This document shows positions 1-8,225 of a DNA stretch of 56,993 bases, piece by piece. The first letter of the stretch is position 1, and every line of letters begins with the position of its first letter. A program made the position numbers and the translations under genes. The notes below the pieces were generated by a model. It did no database searches and had not been told where the DNA came from. It saw only the letters and a list, made by a program, of their open reading frames with translations. This stretch comes from Isotricha intestinalis. Taxonomy: Eukaryota; Ciliophora; Litostomatea; Vestibuliferida; Isotrichidae. The stretch is from positions 1 to 56,993 of the forward strand of contig JAJJLU010003542.1 in NCBI GenBank assembly GCA_023807065.1, read 5' to 3'.

Positions 1-2
1 AA

Positions 3-408
3 AAATTAGCAAAAGTTTGTTTAGATAATTCATCTCGAAGTTCTTATAATTTATTAGATTGTTATATTGTGGGTAAAATTTATTGGGAAGGAATTGGAGT
101 TGAAAAAGATATTCAAATTACATTTTTAATTTATAAAAAAGCAATATCAAGAAAATTATGTATTGGAGTATTAGATAAAAAAGAAAAAAATAAAATTGAA
201 TTGTTCTTTAAAAAGAATGCCGATATAAAAATAAATAATAAAAGTTAAGAATGATACTTGTTGTATTTGTTATGATCTTAAAACTGATACAATGATATTT
301 CCTTGTAAACATTATTTTTGTGGTGATTGTGTTAAAAAACTTGAAGAAAATGGGAAATGTCCTGTTTGTAGAGGAGAAATTTTATGTGATTTTAAAGCAA
401 ACAATTGA
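3..408 (+). pseudogene. Sel1-repeat + RING-finger gene, 3' part, interrupted frame
   Basis: The gene enters from the left edge. Bases 3-248 read in one frame and contain a Sel1-like repeat (GKIYWEGIGVEKDI followed by IYKKAI), ending at TAA 246-248. From about 250 another frame, one base ahead, encodes a C3HC4 RING (TCCICYDL, then C-x-H-x2-C-x2-C, then CPVC) and ends at TGA 406-408. Sel1 plus RING suggests an E3 ubiquitin ligase with a scaffold, so both parts probably belong to one gene. The join needs a 1-nt frameshift, a sequencing error, or a 31-nt GC-AG intron at 219-249; no GT-AG intron restores the frame. The start lies outside the window. Domain calls are good; whether the gene is intact is unknown. 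Confidence 0.6.
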
Positions 409-567
409 TATTTTAATGGTTTTAAATTTTTTTTAATGCAAAAACATATTATTTTTAAGATATTTTTATAATTTAAATATATATTTTAATCTTTATCAAT
501 GACTTTTTAAATTTATATGTAATATTTTCTTTAAAAAATATAATAATTACACATTATTTTTTTATTT

Positions 568-1710
568 TTAATAATTATTATTATATCTCATTTCCCGATT
601 AGTAGATACATATGATTTATTTATTGGAACATTTGTATTAATTAAATAATTATTAAATACTTTACTATTTGAAGAAAAAGAAGGAATATTGTCATTGAAA
701 TTATTTGATGAAAAATTATTATTTTGATTATGATGATATTTATAATTTATAATTAAAGGATTGTTTGAATTAATACTATTTGTATTTAAATTAATTGATT
801 TAGCATTTCTAGAAAAATAAATTGATGATGAATTGGTATTTATATTATTATAATTGTTATTATTACTATAAATCATTGGTTTAATGTCTTTATTTCTACT
901 TATTAATATATTATTTTTTTCTTCTTTAATTTTTATTTTATTTTTAAGTTTTAATAGATTTATTTGATTTTGAATTTGAAGAAATTTTTCACTGAAATTA
1001 TTTTCTTTATTTAAATAATTAGTATTTTTCATTAAATAAGTATTTGAATTAGTTTTACTTTGATTTAAGTTTCTACTTGATGTTTCATTGATATTAGAAT
1101 TACTAATTAAAATTGGACTTATTATTTTAGCTTTATTAAAAGTAGAAATATTAGAATTATTTCTAATTATATTACTCCTAAAACTTTCTTTTGAATCAAT
1201 GTCATTTAAATTCAAATTTGTTAAAAAATTATTTCCAATACTATTACTATAATTATGATAATAATTTTGATTTGTAGCTTTAAAGATTTTATTATTAATA
1301 TCTATATTTTTATTAATATGAAAATCAGAAGAATATTGTTTGTTAAAATTATCATTATTATCATTATAATTAGAATAATTAACGTCATCATTTAAATTAT
1401 TTTTATTCCTAGTAGTATATAATTTCTTTTGATTATTTTTTGACATTTCAGAAATTTTACCACTTAAAGACTGAATAATAGGTTTAAAATTTCTTGTTTG
1501 ACTCTGATTAACAATTTCTTTAGGTTTAATAAATCTTTTATTATTATTTATATTATGTTCAGAATCAGTATAATTATTTTTATATCTTTCTTTATATAAA
1601 GATTCTAAAGTTTTATATAAATCTTTATATTTAAAATGAGCACCTCCTTCATAATATTTAGGATTATCATCAGCATTATTACCAAAATAAATTCCTCTAT
1701 AATTATCCAT
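568..1710 (-). CDS. Asn-rich hypothetical protein with conserved-looking N-terminus
   Basis: 380 residues, dominated by Asn, Ser, Ile and Lys. Only the first 45 residues look ordered (RGIYFGN, then YYEGGAHFKYKDLYKTLESL); the rest is low-complexity and probably disordered, with a possible short coiled coil around residues 245-265. No catalytic motif, signal peptide or membrane helix is visible. It is divergent from the pseudokinase gene across a 74-bp gap, so the two may share a promoter. I do not recognise the family. The N-terminal block is the only useful query for a homology search. Confidence 0.7.
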   Translation of the reverse strand: MDNYRGIYFGNNADDNPKYYEGGAHFKYKDLYKTLESLYKERYKNNYTDSEHNINNNKRFIKPKEIVNQSQTRNFKPIIQSLSGKISEMSKNNQKKLYTTRNKNNLNDDVNYSNYNDNNDNFNKQYSSDFHINKNIDINNKIFKATNQNYYHNYSNSIGNNFLTNLNLNDIDSKESFRSNIIRNNSNISTFNKAKIISPILISNSNINETSSRNLNQSKTNSNTYLMKNTNYLNKENNFSEKFLQIQNQINLLKLKNKIKIKEEKNNILISRNKDIKPMIYSNNNNYNNINTNSSSIYFSRNAKSINLNTNSINSNNPLIINYKYHHNQNNNFSSNNFNDNIPSFSSNSKVFNNYLINTNVPINKSYVSTNREMRYNNNY

Positions 1711-1784
1711 TAAATCTTAGAAATAATCAAAATAAATTAATATTAAATATTTAAAAACATTATAAATAAATTAAAATTTAAAAA
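1711..1784. promoter_or_regulatory. 74-bp divergent promoter region
   Basis: This gap separates two start codons pointing away from each other, so both promoters must lie here or overlap the genes. It is almost pure A/T with an A-rich run directly before each ATG. No named motif is recognisable. Confidence 0.4.
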
Positions 1785-4700
1785 ATGAAAGATGTAGAAT
1801 TAGATGTTGATTCTAAAAAAAAAGAAAATGAAGGTACACAAGACATAGAAACTAAAAAAACATTAGGAATAGATATAAATAAAATAAATGAAGGAACAAG
1901 GAAAAATTTTATATATGATTTTCAAGAAATGAATTTAAGGAAAAGTTCCAATTCAAATTCAAATGAATCTGAAGAAGAAAATTCAATAGAAAATAATTCA
2001 ATGATTCAAAAAAGTCCTTTATTAGAATTAGATTCTCCAACAAAAGAATTTGAATGTATTTTCCCAGATTTTTATTTAATTGATAATATTGGTTTTTTAT
2101 ATAATAAAAGAATAAGAAAAAGAAGAAAATCAGTAACAGATACAATAGGAAGGAAAAAAAAAGATAATGAAAATGAAGGAAATGAAAATAATAACAATCA
2201 AGAATTTGATTTTAGTACAATTGATAAAAATGTAAATGAAAAATCTGTAATAGATTTATTAATTGAAAAAGGAATTCATCAAATTTCATCTAATTTAGAA
2301 TTTGAAATTGGGAATTTATTATATCAAAACAAACATGAAATATTTAAAGGAAAATATCATCCTTTAAATGATGATCAAGAAGATGTTTTTATTAAAAAAA
2401 TGTTTATTAGAAATAAAGAAGAATTAAATATTGTAATTAATGAAATTAAAATATTATTTAAATTAATGTTTAAAGATTCTAAATCAACACTTCAAATAAA
2501 TCCTTTTATAAATAAATTATTGCATTTTTATTTTGATTCAAATGAAAGATGTTTATTTACTTTTTTTGAATATGAAGACATAACATTAATGAAAGAAATA
2601 ATCACAATAGAAAATTCAACAGATACAGAAAAAACAATAAATAGACAAAAATTATATTTAGTACATAAATTACTTCATTTATTAGTAATGTTACATTCAA
2701 ATAGAATAATTCATAGAGATATTAGATCAGATTTATTTTATTTTTCTCCTAAAAAAGATGATGAAAGTGATATTAAAGGAGGATTTATAAAAACATTTGA
2801 TTTCACAACTGCATATATGTTTTCTGATAATGTTGATATGACAAAAATAGAAGAATTAACTAATAAAATAACAAATGAAAGTTTATTTTTAACTCCTAGA
2901 TTTGTTTCTCCTGAGTTAACTTCTTTAAAACCTGTTTTTGGTTGGGGAGAAGATATTTGGTCTTTTTCTTGTTTATGTATTGAAATATTTATTAAATATA
3001 AAGATTATCAAGATGAAATGATATCTAGATTAATTAATAGAATTTTCAGAGGAGATGATTATTTAAAGGAAAGTTCAATTAATAATAAGGAAGAATATAA
3101 TAATGATAATAAAAATGAAAAAAATGAAAATAATTCAAAAAAATCAAATAATAATAGTGAGGATAATTCAAATAATAATGATAAGAATAATTCTTCAAAT
3201 AATAATTCACTGGATGGTGATATAATAAACAATAAAAAAATAATAGAATTAAAATATGCAATACCAAAAATCCCAAAGACAATACCATTAGAAATAGCAC
3301 AAGTGATAGCAATTTGTTTTTATATAGAACCAAGAAATCGTCCAAATATAATAACATTAATAGATAAATTTAATGGAGTATTTAGAGAATATGGAATAGT
3401 TGCTTATGATATAACTAAATCTGATAAAGAAAATTTAACATCATTATTAGAAATTTGTAGAATAATATATTTAAATGCTTATAATGAAAAAACTAATCCT
3501 AAAAAAGAAAGATGGGTTGAATGTCCTTATCATAAGAATTCATTTAAGAATTATTATTGTGAAACTTGTAAAGATTTTTTTTGTAGAAATTCAATTGTTA
3601 TGGCACATAAAGATCATATGTTTGAAGTTTTATATGGTACTTATGAAGTTTCTTATAAAGATTATGATGATAATGATCAAGGAGTTAATAAAAATAGAAC
3701 TATTGAAATTGAAGAATTCTTTTCTGAAAAAAATATATTAAAAGGTTATCAAGTTGATTTAGAAAAGTTAGAAATGGAAAAGAATTTTAAAATAATTGAA
3801 GAATTTTCACAAAGTTTTGAAGAAGATTATATTCAAGAAAAAAATAGAATTGATGAACAATATAAATTAATTTTAAAGAAAATAGATGATTTAGAAAAGC
3901 ATCAAATATTTAATTTAAATGCAGCTAAAGAAAAATTTGAATTAAATTACCAGAAATTATTTCATGGAAGTCAAAAATTAGAAGATTACTGTTCTTCATT
4001 ATATTCAACAAAAGCATTATTTTTTTCTCATTTAAATAGATTTTATTCAACTTTAAAAAATAATATTTTAACATCAGATAATTATAATTTATTCAGAAGT
4101 AAAATAGATAAATTTTTATCATTTTCCGAATCTTTAATTTCAAGTGGACAATCATTAAAAGAAAGATCTGCTGGATTATATGAACCAGGAAAATACATAT
4201 TTAGACATGAATTATATTCAGAAGATATTCAAAAATATTTAAAAAGCTTAGAAACAAAAATAATTTCCGAAAAAATGAAATTTTTCGATTATTCAGATTC
4301 TGATTCTTTATTTTTAACAAAAGAATTAATAATGATAATTCCACTTACAAATTGTGTTTTTTCCTACAGTAGAAATTCTTATAAAAAATTTAGAGTAGAT
4401 TTTGAAAAAAATAAAGTTAAATTAAACTCATTTTTACCAGGATGTGCAACATTACATCAAGATAATTTTTTCTATATAACAGGAGGAGAAATTAAAGACG
4501 AAGCAACATCAAATTTTTTACTAATGTCAATAGATGAAAAAGTAATATTTGAAAAGATAGAAATGAATTATCCAAGAAGATTTCATAGTATGTTAAGTAT
4601 AAAATCAAAAGATAAAAAATATATTATGGTAATTGGAGGTTGGGATTGTAATGAAGTAGAATATATTAATTCAATTGAAATGAATAAATGGGTTTCTTTA

Positions 4701-5252
4701 CCTAAAATGAAATATAAGAGAAGTGATCCTACTGTTTATTTTTTTGATAGTAAATTTATTTATGTTTTCGGAGGATGGGATTATAGTCAAAAAAAATGCG
4801 TTGGTGAAGTTGAAAGATATAAAATCTTTAATCATGAAAGAGATGATGATATTATACAAGATGGAGTTTGGGAAAATGTTAAAATTAAAGGAGAAACTAT
4901 TTCTTTACAAAAATATAATATGGGTTTAATTAGTTTATATGATGAAAAAACTGAAAATTCAGAAAAAATTATTTTAGTAGGAGGATTTGATGAAAGTTAT
5001 GATTATAGTCAAAGTGTTATTAAAATTGAAATTATGCAAATGGAAGATAGTATTTTTGTTAATAAAGATATTAAAGGTTTACCTACAGGAGGGGAAAGTT
5101 CTTTTTGGTATGAAAAACAATTTCATATTATGAGTAATGATTTAGATGGAGAAGAAATTGCTGTTAATTTTAATTGTTTTAATAATATATATGTTTATAC
5201 TTATAGAACTAGTGAATTCAAACAATATGCTAATTCTACTGCTAAAAATTAA
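1785..5252 (+). CDS. Degenerate protein kinase / B-box / Kelch fusion protein
   Basis: 1155 residues. A kinase-like domain spans about 165-540. It keeps a VAIK-type lysine (VFIKK) and HRD (IIHRDIRSD, near 310), but the catalytic-loop Asn is replaced by Leu, DFG is DFT (near 338), APE is SPE, and the Gly-rich loop is not recognisable. An Asn/Lys/Ser insert lies at about 430-482 inside the C-lobe. A B-box zinc finger follows (CPYH, CETC, FCR, HKDH; about 579-612), then a coiled coil (about 645-720), then Kelch-like beta-propeller blades (GGWD, GGFD; about 895-1140). The propeller and B-box suggest a scaffold or E3 adaptor; the kinase domain probably binds rather than phosphorylates. Domain calls are firm, function is inferred. 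Confidence 0.8.
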   Translation: MKDVELDVDSKKKENEGTQDIETKKTLGIDINKINEGTRKNFIYDFQEMNLRKSSNSNSNESEEENSIENNSMIQKSPLLELDSPTKEFECIFPDFYLIDNIGFLYNKRIRKRRKSVTDTIGRKKKDNENEGNENNNNQEFDFSTIDKNVNEKSVIDLLIEKGIHQISSNLEFEIGNLLYQNKHEIFKGKYHPLNDDQEDVFIKKMFIRNKEELNIVINEIKILFKLMFKDSKSTLQINPFINKLLHFYFDSNERCLFTFFEYEDITLMKEIITIENSTDTEKTINRQKLYLVHKLLHLLVMLHSNRIIHRDIRSDLFYFSPKKDDESDIKGGFIKTFDFTTAYMFSDNVDMTKIEELTNKITNESLFLTPRFVSPELTSLKPVFGWGEDIWSFSCLCIEIFIKYKDYQDEMISRLINRIFRGDDYLKESSINNKEEYNNDNKNEKNENNSKKSNNNSEDNSNNNDKNNSSNNNSLDGDIINNKKIIELKYAIPKIPKTIPLEIAQVIAICFYIEPRNRPNIITLIDKFNGVFREYGIVAYDITKSDKENLTSLLEICRIIYLNAYNEKTNPKKERWVECPYHKNSFKNYYCETCKDFFCRNSIVMAHKDHMFEVLYGTYEVSYKDYDDNDQGVNKNRTIEIEEFFSEKNILKGYQVDLEKLEMEKNFKIIEEFSQSFEEDYIQEKNRIDEQYKLILKKIDDLEKHQIFNLNAAKEKFELNYQKLFHGSQKLEDYCSSLYSTKALFFSHLNRFYSTLKNNILTSDNYNLFRSKIDKFLSFSESLISSGQSLKERSAGLYEPGKYIFRHELYSEDIQKYLKSLETKIISEKMKFFDYSDSDSLFLTKELIMIIPLTNCVFSYSRNSYKKFRVDFEKNKVKLNSFLPGCATLHQDNFFYITGGEIKDEATSNFLLMSIDEKVIFEKIEMNYPRRFHSMLSIKSKDKKYIMVIGGWDCNEVEYINSIEMNKWVSLPKMKYKRSDPTVYFFDSKFIYVFGGWDYSQKKCVGEVERYKIFNHERDDDIIQDGVWENVKIKGETISLQKYNMGLISLYDEKTENSEKIILVGGFDESYDYSQSVIKIEIMQMEDSIFVNKDIKGLPTGGESSFWYEKQFHIMSNDLDGEEIAVNFNCFNNIYVYTYRTSEFKQYANSTAKN

Positions 5253-5399
5253 GTAATTTCATAGATTATTTTATTTATTATTTTATTTTGATTATTTTAC
5301 ATTTTTTTATTTTTAATATAAAAATAAATTTTGAAAAAAATCAAAATTTTAAATTATAAAAAATCTATAAAATATTTAATTTTTTTATATTATTTATTT

Positions 5400-6563
5400 T
5401 TACAAATTCTGACTGTTATTTGTATTAACATTATTATTATTCATTTGCATTTCCTTTTCTTTTTTCATACTTTCCATAATTTGTTTTCTAATTTCCATTT
5501 TCCTTTGTAATACAACATCATATAATTTATGTTTATATTCTTCTTGCCCAAATTTCATATTATCATCTAATGGAATTCTAATTTTATGATCACAAACAAT
5601 TTCTTCTTCAACATTATGAAAATCAGCAACATAAGGATGTTCCAAAGCTTCTTCAGCAGTTAATCTTTTCTTTGGATTAAAAAGAAGTAACTTTCCAAGT
5701 AAATCAATAGCAACAGGATCATTACAATAACCACTTACTAATTGTTTAATAGTTTTCTTTCTTCTAATTCTTTCACTAAGTAAATTATCATATTCAATTT
5801 GAATTTCGCATTCTTCTTTAACTTCTTCATATTCTTTTCTATCAGGAAATCCAGTAACTTCGAACATAAAAACGATCATTTCTTTAGTGCTTTTTCCAGG
5901 AAGAAGAGGTCTTCCAACAAGTAATTCAAATAATATACAACCAACACTCCACATATCAATAGGCTTTCCATAATTAATACTTCCCAAAAGCATTTCAGGG
6001 GCACGATACCATCTCGTAGCAACATAATCAGTAATAACACCAGTTATACCATGTTTCCCTGAATTTAATGTTCTTGCTAAACCAAAATCACCTAATTTAA
6101 CATGACAATCACTATTTAGAAATATATTACTTGGTTTTAAATCCCTATGTATTATATCTGCAGAATGAATAAATTTTAAAGCTTTTAATGTTTGATATAT
6201 TATAAATTTCTTATGTATATCTTGTAATATATTTGATCTTATTACTGCAAATAAATCTGCTTCCATATAATCAAATATTAAATATAAATCTATGTCATTT
6301 TCTGCTTTTATTACATTTAATAAACGAATTATGTTGTCGTGACCGTTTAACTCTTGAAGAAGCATTACTTCACGAAATGTTCTTTGACTGTCTACGTCAT
6401 CACGAAATGCTCCAAATAACTTTTTTAATGCTACTGTTTCTTTAGTTTTTCGGTCTATTGATTTAAATACTACTCCATATGCTCCTTGACCTATCTTTTT
6501 TTGTAGGATGAAACGACGACGAATGTGATCTTCTACTTTATCAACTGATTTTTCTTGGGACAT
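5400..6563 (-). CDS. MAPK15: ERK7/8-type MAP kinase (MAPK15-like)
   Basis: 387 residues with a full catalytic domain: P-loop GQGAYG (25-30), VALKK lysine 47, HRDLKPSN (139-146), DFG (159-161) and APE (188-190). The activation motif is TDY (178-180) rather than TEY. Segments such as GHDNIIRLLNVIKAEND and the stretch around NSDCHVK match the ERK7/8 (MAPK15) class, an atypical MAPK linked to basal bodies and cilia in other eukaryotes. The C-terminal tail is short (about 50 residues, charged then Asn-rich) compared with the long tail of animal MAPK15. All catalytic residues are present, so it should be active. Confidence 0.92.
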   Translation of the reverse strand: MSQEKSVDKVEDHIRRRFILQKKIGQGAYGVVFKSIDRKTKETVALKKLFGAFRDDVDSQRTFREVMLLQELNGHDNIIRLLNVIKAENDIDLYLIFDYMEADLFAVIRSNILQDIHKKFIIYQTLKALKFIHSADIIHRDLKPSNIFLNSDCHVKLGDFGLARTLNSGKHGITGVITDYVATRWYRAPEMLLGSINYGKPIDMWSVGCILFELLVGRPLLPGKSTKEMIVFMFEVTGFPDRKEYEEVKEECEIQIEYDNLLSERIRRKKTIKQLVSGYCNDPVAIDLLGKLLLFNPKKRLTAEEALEHPYVADFHNVEEEIVCDHKIRIPLDDNMKFGQEEYKHKLYDVVLQRKMEIRKQIMESMKKEKEMQMNNNNVNTNNSQNL

Positions 6564-7172
6564 TTTTTTATTTGATTTATTTGGTTTATTTCAAATTATA
6601 AAATTAAAATTAATTTAATTTGTCTAAGTTTTTTTGTTTTATTTTTTAAAAATTTATTTTTTTATTTTAGTGTAAAAAAAATACTTATGTAGCTGAAAAC
6701 TTTTCAGAAAAAATAAAATAAATTAATTTGGGAATATAAATATAAATGAAAAAAAAGAAGAATAAAAATTTATTAATAAAATAATAATTTTATTATAGAT
6801 ACTTTTTAATGAAAAAAATTGGTATATTCATCGAAGATTATAGACTAAAAGAAAAAAATGTTAACTAAAAATTGATTTATGTGATAATAATATCAATTTC
6901 ATATCAATTGTCTTAATACTTTTAAAACAATTTGTTTTAAAAATAATATGTTTAAAATCTATATTATGAATATTTCAATTAAATCTTATTAAATAAAAAT
7001 TAAAATATTTTAAACTTTTTAATTATAAGAAAATTTTAAAAAAAATAAATAATATAATTTAATAGATATTATATATATTATTAATTCATTTATTATTTCC
7101 AATTTCAATATTCTAAATTGGTATTTATACAAAATAAATAAAATAATTAGAAGCTAACTTTAAAATATTATT
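6564..7172. other. Intergenic, no gene seen
   Basis: 609 bp of near-pure A/T between two minus-strand genes. I see no reading frame, RNA gene or repeat apart from short homopolymers. It should hold the MAPK promoter (right of 6563) and the 3' end-forming region of no gene other than the FHA gene. Confidence 0.5.
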
Positions 7173-8111
7173 TTATTCTTCAACAACAAAAATTTTAAAA
7201 TCCCCAGTTTTAATTATCATTTGATTTTCTAAACAAATACCTTTCCTACATAATAACCACAAACCATTAGTAGAATGTTTTCTTTCATAAACAGTGATAC
7301 TTCCATCATATAAATACCAATTTTCTTTTTCATAACATAAAGTACATTGTACTTTACTAACAGATTCATCATCATATTTATAATTACATTTATTACTTCT
7401 TCCAATAGTAAAATTTTTATATTCATTACTATCGAAAATTATTTCAGAATTTTTTTCTGAATTTTTAGATTTTTGAAGAAAATTAATTTTTAACTGTGTT
7501 TCTCCATTACGTAATACCTTTACATCAAAATACATAAAATCTACACAAAAACCTACTATCATATTTTCTTTAATTATTATTTCTTTAGTTAATTTAATAA
7601 ATGTTCCAGTCCCTGATAAATTATCCATTATATAAAATTTTTTCTTTGATTCATTATAATATATATAAAATTGAATTGGAGAGATTGAATTATCTTTTAT
7701 AATATAATCATTTGATATATTACTTCCAAAAGAAATTTTTTTTGATTTATCAAAAGTTTTTGTATAATGATTATACTTAGAAATTATTTTATCACTTGTT
7801 AATTCAATTTCATCTATTAATAAATTTGAACTATTATATAATTTAAGTAATATAGTATTTATTATATTTGAATTATCAGAACTAATTTTAGTACTTTTAT
7901 TATTATATGAATATATAATATCAATTGCTTTTTTATTCATAAAATCTATATTTTGATTAAATTCTTTTTTTTCTGTATTCTGAGTGATATTTATCTCATT
8001 TTTATATTCTAAATTTTTAATATTTAATTGTGTTTTTCTAATTGTTTCAATAGTATTTTTATTTAAATAATATTCGTTACTTGTTAAATTATGTGGAAAA
8101 ATACATCCCAT
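7173..8111 (-). CDS. N-acylated protein with two FHA domains
   Basis: 312 residues beginning MGCIF, a strong candidate for N-myristoylation at Gly2 and palmitoylation at Cys3, so the protein is probably membrane-tethered. Two forkhead-associated folds are visible: residues about 126-190 (ISFGS, then LSGTGTFI) and about 234-308 (FTIGRSN, VSKVQCTL, STNGLW). The second keeps the Gly-Arg-Ser and Asn typical of phosphothreonine binding but has Gln where FHA domains usually have His; the first lacks the Arg. It may anchor a phosphorylated partner at a membrane. The partner is unknown. A 114-bp gap separates it from the coiled-coil gene on the same strand. Confidence 0.8.
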   Translation of the reverse strand: MGCIFPHNLTSNEYYLNKNTIETIRKTQLNIKNLEYKNEINITQNTEKKEFNQNIDFMNKKAIDIIYSYNNKSTKISSDNSNIINTILLKLYNSSNLLIDEIELTSDKIISKYNHYTKTFDKSKKISFGSNISNDYIIKDNSISPIQFYIYYNESKKKFYIMDNLSGTGTFIKLTKEIIIKENMIVGFCVDFMYFDVKVLRNGETQLKINFLQKSKNSEKNSEIIFDSNEYKNFTIGRSNKCNYKYDDESVSKVQCTLCYEKENWYLYDGSITVYERKHSTNGLWLLCRKGICLENQMIIKTGDFKIFVVEE

Positions 8112-8225
8112 TTTAATGATAATACTTTATAAATTAAAAAAAAAAATTTGTTTTTTTAAATAAATATTTTTAATAGAATAATATAATATTTAAAAAATAC
8201 CAATAAAAAATTAACAAATTTAATT

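Noticed and set aside
219..249. GC-AG intron joining the Sel1 and RING halves.
   Set aside because: Its length (31 nt) and frame fit, but GC at the 5' site is rare and the two proved introns start with GTA. Left only as a possibility.
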